The notes under the pieces: generated by a model
Databases searched by the model: none
The model's input: the letters and a program-made list of their open reading frames with translations, nothing else
Told to the model about the DNA's origin: nothing
Made by a program: the position numbers and the translations under genes
Source of the DNA: Gyrodactylus bullatarudis
Lineage: Eukaryota > Platyhelminthes > Monogenea > Gyrodactylidea > Gyrodactylidae
Assembly (NCBI GenBank): GCA_012064415.1
Contig: SSNU01000219.1
Coordinates: forward strand, 124,001 to 188,000
Reading direction: 5' to 3'
DNA length: 64,000 nucleotides
Part shown: positions 48,601 through 60,600 of the stretch, piece after piece
Numbering within the stretch: position 1 is the stretch's first letter
How the letters are laid out: each line of letters opens with the position of its first letter

Positions 48601-51600
48601 TTTTGGGTTGCTGACTTGGAGTCATGCTGGAGTTAAGAACAAACGAAAGATTGTTTTGGTGAATAAAGCTTTATTTTCGTCGGTTCTCTTCAGACCAAAC
48701 ACCGACTATCGATATATATTTATACATGAAATAATGTTGGGAACGTTTTGGATTAGCCAATAGCATTTATTCATCAGGACTTGACCAATGAGAGCTGAGT
48801 GTGTTCATGCTCTTTGGGCTGTGAGGAATACATCTATTGTTTATCATTAAGAAATCGAATTTGATCAATATTTTTTGGGGATCTAGAATCTAGATTTCGA
48901 TATTTCAAATCTCAAATTAGCGCTCCATTCTATTGAACTTTGAGTTGAAATCTTTTGTTAATTTTAAATTGAGCGAGTGATCAAAAATTGATTTTCAGGA
49001 AATAAAATATGCTTAATCAGATTTTGAGAATCACCCCATCATCTTGTTAAAATCCAATTCCGATTTTTTCCTTCAAATGGTAATGTAATAGAGTGCGTTA
49101 TAATCTTGAGTTCCTTATGAAAAATTGAGATTTTTGTAAAAATAATAAACTAGCTTTAGATTTGATTCAGATGCCACTCTTGTTTAGCAAGATCAGAAAA
49201 TGATCAACAGATTGAGAATCTGGCAAATTCGATTAGAAATAAAATTAAACTCCTAGTATGAAATCTATTTTTAAAACAAATCAAAAATTTTCCTATCTTT
49301 TGGTCTAAGCCTTTCATGAACCAATTCATCAGTTCAAAGATTCGGTCATAAAATACCAATGGATAATTAAAAATTACTATTTGATAGAAAAAGATGAAAA
49401 CAGAATTTTATTGAAGAAGATAATTTCGCCCAATAGTAGCGCCCCGAGTTAAAATATTCCTTTATAAATATTTTCCAATATTTACTTTATCCTCTTGTAT
49501 TTGGACAAATAATGTGGCACTTATCTTACACAAGATCAAACGATTGACTGTAATTTTTTCCATCAAAAAGTAAACTTTTTAAATAACAAGTCCATTCATA
49601 ATGTACAGAATAATGATTATCTTTAGGGGAAATCTTTTCTTTCATGTATGCTTATTATTCAATCGATAAAAGATGGAACTAAGGTTTCATTTTCTTCCTT
49701 TTTCTTCAAATCATCCTTTAGCTCCCCCCTCCCCCTATTCCTCTTTTAACTTGATGCAGTAATAATGCACCAAGTTATGTGAACTAAAAGAATTTATTCC
49801 AGAGCAATGGAAGAAGTACAATATTCTTTCACAAACTTGGAACATATCAATACAGTATATTTACTAATTGAATAACTTTAGTGTGGGATTAAGTTTTTTA
49901 AATAGCTAACTACACTTGAAAGGGATGTTTCTTTATAAATTTCATCTTCACAATGTAACTTTTATCCTTACCGATATCATTCACAGTCCAACAGTCATTG
50001 GAATATATGATTTAAGCTGTTCTTTACTTGAATGAAATGCCTCATCAATGAGAGTGTCATCATCAAGCAAATCATATTCAGAAAAGTTGAATGAAATAAT
50101 GAAATTTGACTACATTTGTAGGATTCTTATGGCAGAACAATTTTGTATTTACTTGCTTTGGAAGGTGATATTAAATTGACACAAAGACTCCTCTATGCTC
50201 AATCATTTGTACCGAATGAATATAAGAATTCAATAATCCTTGCAAATCCCGGATTAGCTGACGATGAAGGCCGATGCCCCCTCCATGTTGCTGCTTGGCA
50301 AGGTCATCTTGAACTGGCCAAGAATTTAATTATGGTAAGATGTTTTTTAAAATACTGTACTATCATTTCCCTTTATCAAATCAAGAAATATTCTGTCTAA
50401 GCCGAGGGAAGACATTCCCAAGTGACTTTTTAAAATAAATTGATTCTCAAAGTACATTAATTTCCTATTTAGAAATGCTGGCCTATTAGAATTGTATACA
50501 TCTTGCTAAATTCTTTATTCATCTATAGTCGGGAGTACCAATTGACATAAGAGATAAAGAGGGTCGAACGCCATTGCAATCGGCAGCTTGGCAAGGAGAT
50601 GCTCCCATGTGTCAACTCTTACTCAGCTTAGGAGCTCAAGTTGATGCTATATGCAAACAGTCAGCAACTGCCCTCTGTATTTCAGCTCAAGAAAATCATA
50701 TCGAAGTCTGCAAAGTTTTATTACTCGTAAGGAGATCAAATTACCAAAATTTAATTGAGCTTTTGAAAATATTTTCAATTATAGGCCGGAGCTGATCCTT
50801 ATCAAACAGATGCTTTTGGTAGATCAGCAATAAAAGTAGCAAAAAAGGCAGGCCATCGAGAAATATGCCAGCTGATTGCATCCATAACTAGCCTTAGTAA
50901 TAACGGAGTGAATCTGAAAAAAAACCGACAGCCTTCTCTAAATTCCCTGCAGTCGGTTAGCATCTCCCAGAGTCAGACCCGAAACAATTTGGTAATGATT
51001 CAAAATGAATATGACACTGAATACTATGGGATTACAAATCACCATCAACCACAACAGCCTCAAATGAACCCACAAACTCAGAGTCACTATCAAAATCTAG
51101 GCAAGCTGACCTTCAACAATTCCCTTCAATCTAACAAGGCAAGCTCATTCGGTAAGGACATTTTGTACAATAACAATGGACGTATTGCCTCAACTAGCAA
51201 TAACAGCACTAATGAAATGAGAAACTCCACAAATCTTCAGTATATTCCACCCTCGAATGATTTCTATCAGAGTGAGTACATTACCCAATAAATGAAGCTA
51301 ATGATTGATTAAATTTTTATCCTTTGATATGGAAAATGTGCCTTATTTCTTTAAAAAAGAAAAAAAGTGAAAAATGAGAAGATTTATTGACTTTTAATTA
51401 TACACTATCCTATATACACCAAGTTGATGACATTTCTTGAATTTGAGTCAACACTAAAAATTTAGGTCTATATACTCTGGGTCTTTGAGAATTTGATCTT
51501 AAACTAATGTCAGAATTGGATTTAAATCGTAAATAAACTTCATTCATATTAAGCCATTAAAAGATGATTTTTTTCAACGAAATCAGTTTATATGTTAAAA

Positions 51601-54600
51601 TAACCATTATTGATAGCTTGGAATAGTTGATTCAATATCGATAGCCAAGAGTCCCTATGAGTCTTACAAATGATAGGCTACACTACTAAAGGATTAAATA
51701 AGAATATTCAAAAAGGAGACTAGATTTGAGAAATTCAGTGATCAATTTTGCAGATGAAAATCTGGTAAAAAATTTGTTGATTCATGTTTATCCTACAAGA
51801 TTCCTACCTGCTTCCATACTTGATTTAATTATTCTCGATCAAGATTTTGAAAAATAAATATTAGCAAATGTTTGGCGAACTATGGAAAAAGGTGATATTT
51901 GAATCTAAAACTCAATGTTCCTGCATTGTCTTGATTGATCTTGAAAATTGGTTCAAAAGAGTATTATTTTATTTTATTTTTCCTTATTTTGTACTAACAT
52001 AATTATTAGGGCGATATAATTTTTTTACCGAACCATCGTAGTAAAATTCATTCAAAATTATTTGACGCGGATTTAAAAATTCTCTATCAAATAAGCAAGT
52101 AGCCGAAAAATTTCTAAATCATACTTTCCAAGCTCCAATTTCTCAAAGATATACTTTCCAGCAATATTGATCCAGGTCTTTATTTATTTGGTGACCTTTC
52201 AAAAAACGAGAGGAAGTATCCTATACACACGATTAGAAAAAAGTGTCCAATCTATCAACCCTATATATTACGTGTACAGTGTACATATCTTTTTTCTCTA
52301 ACCTCTCTCATATGGTGTACAAAACAAGTCCGATCATAAACTGAATCCTGTAGGATAATTTTCTTTTCCCCTTGTCGTATTCAATCGGAAGGGGAGGGAG
52401 AAGTAGCTGAAATTGAACTAGTAAAACTTTTTCATCAATAGTCCCTAAAAACAAACACTTGTTTATTTCCTCACTTGGCTACTACTGATTTTACTCCTGT
52501 AGATTTCTACATTCTATATACCTCTTCTTAACATCTCTTAATTTGTACTTTTTATGTTTCTAAAGTTGCTTGATATAAATTTGGGAATCTAAGTTTTTCA
52601 TCAAGAATTCGAATATTATTAGGATATTTTGGAATCCAGATCATGTTTTCTTCTCTCATTATTTGAAGAAGAAAAATTTGAAAATATTTCTTTCATTTTT
52701 CAAATCAAGATTCGACGCCAAAATAATATTCGTTTGAACTTTAAGCTAATTTGTTTTTATTGATAAGAAAATGAGAGGTTTTCACGGGATCAGAAGCCGA
52801 ATATCTTCATTAAATTTTCAAAAGATCCACCATTTTTGAGGAATTTTGAATCATCGAAATTTTACTGATTTTTAAGTAGTGAAAATGATCAAGATTAGAC
52901 AATCAAAATATCTTAATCAAATTTGAATTTCTCAAGAAAAATGGAAATTTTTTCGTCTACTCTTTTTGAATTTCCCAAAGCGTAAAAGGTGAGCAAAAAA
53001 ACTTTTTAAATAAAAATAACTGCCTTTATCTCAAACTCCAGTTCGTGTTGCCTTAAATTACTAGTATTCCTGGATAATAAGTATGTCGTACTAATTGAAA
53101 ATTTCAATTTGAAATGGTCTATTTAACTAGTTTTTTTGAAATGAAAACATTATATTGAAATTAAATCATATGATACATTAAAGGTAATAAATTCAAGGTA
53201 ATGTTAGGTTTTCATAAAGTTCAAACTGATCTTAATCCCCAAGCAAGTGTAGACAGTACACCAATTCAACGCATCTCAGTAGAATCCGGTTCAACGACCA
53301 CTTTAATATCAAGAAATATGAATTTAACGATTACGGAGGAGAACTTGTTTTTTTAATTATATTAGGTTGCGCGATAAGTAATGGGACTTTCAGTTGAACA
53401 AAAATTTTATCCTCCAAAACTAATATGAATTCAAACAAGTTTAGTACCATTAGAAAGATAATTAATCACTCTATTTTTTTTAACTTATTAGATACAGGTA
53501 AAACCCCCTGAAAGTAGAACAGATCAATATTAATCGGGATAGTATGCTTATTATATAGGGTTTTTTGGGGAGAAGACTAGTGTCGTTTCATTGGTCAGTA
53601 GACCAATCAGAGTCGAGTATATATTTTCGTAATTTTCTGAAGTCATTTTGATCTGTAAGATAAATCTTTTTACATGAATGACAAGAGAATTCTTCGGGCT
53701 ATCTTAAACATTAAAAATAATTTTCCTAGCATACTGAATAAAAAACTTCTATATTTAAATTTTTTAGATAATATGAGTAGCACCATTCGAAAGAGCAAAA
53801 AAAGTTATGTACATTGTCAAATCTTCCATAAACCACAATTAAATCTGTAGGAATAGTTTGATTTCGAAGTTAGATTTGATAGATAAAACTAAGGTTAAAA
53901 ATCATTTCAATCGAAATTCTGAATTCTGATTCCCCTGCCCACCCTAATTACGAATAAATCTATCCTTGAATACATATTACGTGTCATGGCTATGACCCCC
54001 AATGCATTAATGTGTGATAAACTATAGACCCCTTTTTCATTCAAAAAACAATGATTGCATATGGTGATAACTTTAATCATGGGGGAATAGTGTGTTAAGA
54101 TTCCATTCAATAGTCTTTAGAGTATGAAAAACATTACGCTTCTCAGTCTTAGTTCATTGAAAATTCTTCTATCTCAATAAAATGCTAGAAATACTTTTTG
54201 TTTTAGATTAAAAAATTTTATTCATTGAAATCAAATACAGATGAATTCAAATTTACATAAGTTTCTCGAAAATCAAGATTTTTCAATACACTTTTGGACC
54301 CATTCAAATTCATTGATCCTAAGTAATTGATTAATATTTCTATATCATTCGAAATGTCTCTTCGAAGCTCTTCAGAATTTGTATCCGAAGGACTTATTAT
54401 TTCAGTTGCTTCCCAACATTTTACAATCGTTTCTGGGCCAATTTCATCCCAGATTTCGGCAGCTAGTTCAAATGTATCAGCAACAGACAATTCTTTTGAT
54501 AGGTCGTTTAGAAATTTGTCTTTTTCAAATCGGATATCTTCAAGCCTTCTGTTATAACGAGCTTTAAAGGTTCTTACAACACCAGCGTCAACAGGCAGTA

Positions 54601-57600
54601 AGACTGACGTAGAATTTTGTGGAAAGTAAACAATCTAAAAAGTTATTATCAAACCTCACTTTTATATTCCTAAGTGATCGTTGTAAATCTTCAGGCTTAT
54701 GACTAAAATGGCTGGAACATTGGTCTACAAAAAGAAGTATTTTACGGTCTCTTAATCTTCTATTCCTTCCTAAAACTCGGTCCCATGCTTGTAGATGTGA
54801 TTTGAAAATATCTTTAGTCATCCAAGCAGAACGATTTGGGTCACTCGTATACTTGATTCTTCTCAGTAGCTGAGTTTTGTTCTTTAGACTTCTTGGGTTC
54901 TTGTGCTTCCCTATTATAAAAAGTTTCTTTTTTTCGCCAGTGGCACTAACAGCGAAGACTAAAGTGAACCTTAACTTCGCTTTTTTTCTATCAAAAACTT
55001 TGGAACCTTTTTTGGCGAGGACCTTGGAGTAATAATTGAACATTGTCCAACCAGCTTCATCTATATTCCAAAGTTGTTTGGGATGATACCCCTGTAAAAT
55101 TTCTGGAAGTCTTCTTCTAAAACCTTCGATACTTTCCATCGGTGCACAGAGCTTATCGCCACATGGCTAAAATCGTTAAAAAATAAAAGAAACCTACAGC
55201 TCTCACAACAATTTTGTGACGATTTTTCATCGAAGAGAAAAAGTTCTTGCTAGCTTTGAAATTGGTATGTCCCTTAGCACGAGCTACTTTCTTGGCTAGG
55301 TTCACTAAATCGTTGTTACTCAAGTTCTTATGCATTTGTTGTTGAAATGTCTCGAAAACATCTCTAGATAATTGAGATTCATCTTTAAGTTTACGATTTT
55401 CAGACGAGTTTAATTGTTCAATTGCATGTCGTTTTCTTAATATCCTATAGATAGTTTCGATTGAACATTGAAATATATGAGCCAACAAATTAACAGGGAC
55501 TTGGTCATCATGAAGACATAAAATTTGCTTTCTTTCAGATACTGACGTGAATTTCAAAGATAACTAGGAATTAATTAGGATTAAATTAGCTTACATCTTT
55601 CTTGAAATATTTATGAAATCTGAAATTAAGATTTTCTGCTGTCTGGAAATGCGTTCTGCGTATCCACGCTACAGCTAGGTGATCCTTCCAATAATTTAGA
55701 TTCTTCAAATCTACTTCAACATTCAATAAGAGTTGATGAATTCTTTTATGGTATTCTGTTGAAGAGAATAAATCTAGAGATATGTTCAGACTTGAGAAAT
55801 TATCAACCATAACTGTAAGAGATTCTGGAAATTTAGAAAGTAATTCATCACAAGAAACATTCTTCAGTCTATGATTATTATTTGATGGGCTGTCGAAGAA
55901 TACAAATTTGAATTTTGGATAAGCTAGTCTTCATTGGAGTTTATGAGCAAAATTTTATTAGTTTCTGAGGATCTATGTAAGTCAGCCAAGATCGCAAGGG
56001 TGTAAGGAATCATATTAAAGCCTAACTTTATTCTCTGGCATTGAACATTCTTCAAAACATTTGTCTTGTTGGAGAAATTTTTGTTGAAAGTGTATTTTTT
56101 ATCAAAACTACACATTTGTAAGGATATGAAAAAAAATTTCTGGAACGTATAAGTGTCAGTCTTTAGAAGGATGACGTCAGTATGAGATAATTCTTCCTGA
56201 GAAAAACCGAATTTCAACATAATTTTATCAAAGTATTGGCATTTCTAAAGAGATTATAATTGAAACCTACGTTAAAATCTGTGATTTGATGTTTGTTCAT
56301 GAAATTCGTGACATATTTTGAAGATCCAACCACATGAGAGAGTTGTTGGGAATGGGCGACTCCGTCAATAATCTCTTTTACGTCATCTCGAGAAATTTCG
56401 GACTTGGAATTCTTAAGAGATTCAATTTGAGAAGAAACATTATCCCTCAAGCGATGAAATCTGTCCGAATACTCGTAGTTAATATTCACAGCAAGCTTAG
56501 CTTTATTCTTAATCCAAATTTTGAATGTGAGAATTGGAACTTAAGCTTTTTTAGCTGCGTAACCAATGCCATCATTATTTGTTTCCATTTCACAAACAAA
56601 CTTGTATTTCTCTTCATTCGTGTAAACAGTTCGAGTCATGAGTGAATGCTAATGATAACTTTTTCTTAAACTCAGGAACATTTTGGGGTTTACGACCAAT
56701 ACGGAATAAAGTTAAATCTGATTGGTTGAAGCTGATCGAAAGGTTGCATGGAACAATTTTCAATGAACTAAGACTGAGAAGCGTAATTTTTTTCATACTC
56801 TAAAGACTATTGAATGGAATCTTGACCTTCTCAGTACGAATTAGCAGGGATTACTCTGCTAATTGAGACTGAAATTATTAAGCATACACTTGGTCTATGC
56901 GATGTATTCCCCTCTGCCCTTTCAGTACGAATTAGCAGAGCAATCCCTGCTAATTTATACTCAAGTACGAATTAGCAGTTCGGTACGAATTAGCTAGTAG
57001 CATATACAATATAAGTAAAGCTGAGAGAGTTTCAGAGAGCCAGCCTAGTTGAAAGCGATAAAAGTTTCAAACGTTTTTCGTCAGTTTTATTCAATACAGA
57101 ATTATCGACTTCAATTTTCCTTGCGATTTGGTAAATTACAGTCGTTACAATGTTATTATTTTATGAAATTTCACCTAAATCTAATTCTTCAAGTACAACC
57201 CGAAAGAAAGATGGTTTTAATTCTCCCCGGTTTCATTAATACAATTTAAAAATACATGCGCATATAATAAAATTATGAAATTTTCCATTAATACAGTTCT
57301 CCAACGACACAATCAAGTAATTTATTATCTTGATCCTAAATTTCACATGGTTAAACAGATTTCTATTTATTTCCTAGTTACCACTACTGCTTTACCTGGC
57401 CATAGATTAAGTACATTCATATAATTTCATGTTTGTTAAAATCGATAATCCATTTTTCTTATCCAGCAAATATTTTATTCCAGTATTTAATAATAATACA
57501 ATCGAATAAAAGTGTATCCACCATAGTTTAGAAAATGGCTATTTCATTAAATAAATCAAGATTTACATGTAGAAAGGCTATGAGTAATATGTTAAACTGG

Positions 57601-60600
57601 AAAAAATTTAGTTTAAATGAATTCTCGTAAATGTCACAAGTTATCGCGAACGATATTTAATCAAACTTATTATCCAATGATGAAAATATTCAAATAATTT
57701 TTAATTTTGTAATAATATAAAGAACTATTCTAGGCATTTTAGCATAATTCTTAACTTGAATATAACATGAGTCGAGAGATTTCTGCACTTCCATAGGCTT
57801 ATAAAGGCATAGAGGTATGAAACACATTAATCCATGAAAAAGATGGATATCCCGTGTCATCATGTGCGTAATTGATTCTACCAGATATCAATATATTAAC
57901 AAGCTAAGACTAACTAATAAGATCTCATTTAATCTTTTTGATAAAACAATTTCACAAACATTTCAGAATTTAAAGAAGGCGATCAAGTTTCGAAAAAGAA
58001 TTGTCAAACCTAGATTCGCTGTAATTATTGGGAGAGTCATAGATCTTGATTAATGAGGTTTTTCGAGTGTAAAGAACAGATCCACACTTGGTAGTGAGAA
58101 TTAGTCAAATACTATTGAGTTCTTGGCTTTCGCACTATTTCGATGAGCTTTGCACAATGTTTGTAGACGACCAAACTTGTGTTGATAAATATTTATTTTT
58201 GACTTTGAGATGATTATCAATATCATCTGTAACTTTGGAAATGCTTTCGATCATTTTTTCTATAGAAAGGCGATGCCTGATGTTATGAAGAAATAAGTAC
58301 TTTATTTCAGGCATACTCTTCAGTCTTTACATGCCAATATAAATACATTAAAAATTACAATAAGAGCAAAGTACCATCTGACTGGTTGGCTTTTCTTCAA
58401 ACATATACAATATATGATGTAATTACAAGTGTGAAAATGACTAATACATTAAAAGTCCATCCCCACCTGTACATTGTGGGGAGTGTGTATAGACATACAT
58501 TTGATTTCCAATAAATACTAATGTATACAGAGATTAATGAATATACAAGTACAAGTGTTAATACTGTTGACAATCCATTGATGAAATAATATACAATAAT
58601 ATATCTGATTATTTAAACAATTGGAAAATAGTGAAGTGTCATTTGTTACATTTTATGGTTTTTTAAATTTAACATTGTGACAAAAATGTTAAGAAAGAAT
58701 TTTGTTTTAAACTTCTATCTACTGATCGAGCCCTTGGTTTGGATCGTGTTTCATTTGTCTCAATGCTATGTGTCATTTTCAAAATTGGCCTAGACAATAC
58801 CAAAGGCTGCACAAACTTCTTCTGTACACACAGACTAGGCTTTTCTTTTTGTATCAGTAAGGCTTCAGCTGTTTTGAGGGCTGCTACGTTGTTTCCTGTT
58901 TGTTTAAAGATTATTTCAAAGTTGCCAGGGGAAACCTTTTGCCTAACCGCTGTAGAGCCAGTGTACAAATGTTCGGCCACTCCAAGTCTTCTTGTGGTGT
59001 GACCAATGTATTCAGCTTGGCAAAAAAATTGAACTTATACACAACGAAAGATTCTGTCAAAGGATTTGGTCTATCTTTTTTTTGTTTGAGAACAGCTTTT
59101 TAGTTTAAAGATGAATTTTAATTCCAATTTTGGAAAGGTTTTGTCACACCATTTATTGATTCTTAACTTTGTATTGTTCGCCAATACATTGCCTTTAAAT
59201 GGTAAAATCACTGTTATTTCGTTGCTTTTGGCAAAAAAGAGTAGAAATTTAATAATTTGCCAGTGAAGGTAGACTTTCTATGAATATTTCTTTGTTAAGA
59301 TCCATCATTTTGTCTGCATAATAGAACTTCCAAGTAGGGCATTTGATCATTATCCTCCATTTCCAAGGTAAACTTTATATTGGGATGCGCTTCATTAAAC
59401 TTTGTTAATATCTCTGTCGACTCTCTTTCATTATCAAGTATGATGAAGATATCATCCACATATCTTAGTACAATTTTGTTTCTAAGATATCTCCAGATAA
59501 AGGACCTGATTCCAGTTTTCCCATGAATATTTCCGCCATGATAGGACCCAAGGGATTTTACTGTCTGTACGTAGATTTTATTGTCAAACGAAAAGGCAGC
59601 GACTCCTTACAACATAATAATAGAAGTCGCTTCAATAACAAGGGTGGAACTGGAAACCCTTCAATTTCTCTGGAAACTTTAACGATGAACTCCACTGTCT
59701 CCATTAATGGGACGTTTGTAAATAAAGAAGACACATCCAACGATAACATTACTCCTTCCTTTACATTCACATCTTTCACGAGGTTTCACATCTCTACGAA
59801 CTCAAATGAATCTTTGAGAGAATACTTGCACACTTTACTTTTGATAGGATTGAGGATCTCAACCAACCATTTAGCTATATTACAAGTTGGAGACTGACTC
59901 ATATCCAAGATGGGTCGAAACTGTAAATTCAATTCATCTTCGTCTGGTTTCAATTTGTGAACTTTTGGGAGTCCGTAAAGTTTATTGAAAGTTGAATTCT
60001 TTATTCTCATTTCTTCAAACTTATCTTGGTTGATTATTAGCTTAGATCTAAGGTTTTTTAATAAACCTAAACACTTGTCTTCAACTCCTTTTGGATTATA
60101 ATTCGCTGATTTGATCCTCGTTTTCTTAAATTTTGAAGTGTCTGATATTAGTTTCCCCATACCTTTGATATAAGTACTTCTTTTTATCAGCGCCTAACCA
60201 TTTCCTTTATCCAACCTTGATAAGATGATATTTTCATTTCTTTTTAACCTGTTCACTGAGGTCCAATGTCTCCTTTGGAAAAACGGGAATTTCAACTTTT
60301 TAGTTTTGTATTCTTGACAGGTTTAGTTGTAAACTATCAAAATCATCTTTTGTCGTGGGAGTAAGGGTTTTTGTCTTATCCAATAACCTTTCAAAGCCAA
60401 CACTTGCTTCTATATCCATAAGTTCATCATCTCCTGGAATACACATATTCGTACCTAGTGATAATACCTCCAAATCCGTTGGTGATAATTGCATATATGT
60501 CTAATTGTACACACTTTTGTTTAGACGTTTGATAGTTAATTTATCAAAATCTATTACCTCAATCTCTTTCAAGTATTTCTTATGATCGTCAATCACTTTA

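Noticed and set aside
48420..48991. LTR retrotransposon
   Set aside because: Direct repeats are part of another repeat family, the interior is only about 275 bases, and there is no primer-binding site or coding sequence.
56614..56796. 60-codon minus-strand frame at the transposon's right end
   Set aside because: Runs through the terminal inverted repeat and out of frame with the transposase start at 56639.
57862..58053. 63-codon plus-strand frame between the two transposons
   Set aside because: No recognisable motif, no splice partner, AT-driven composition.
59523..59897. 124-codon plus-strand frame
   Set aside because: Exactly antisense to the Penelope-like RT blocks, which show real motifs.
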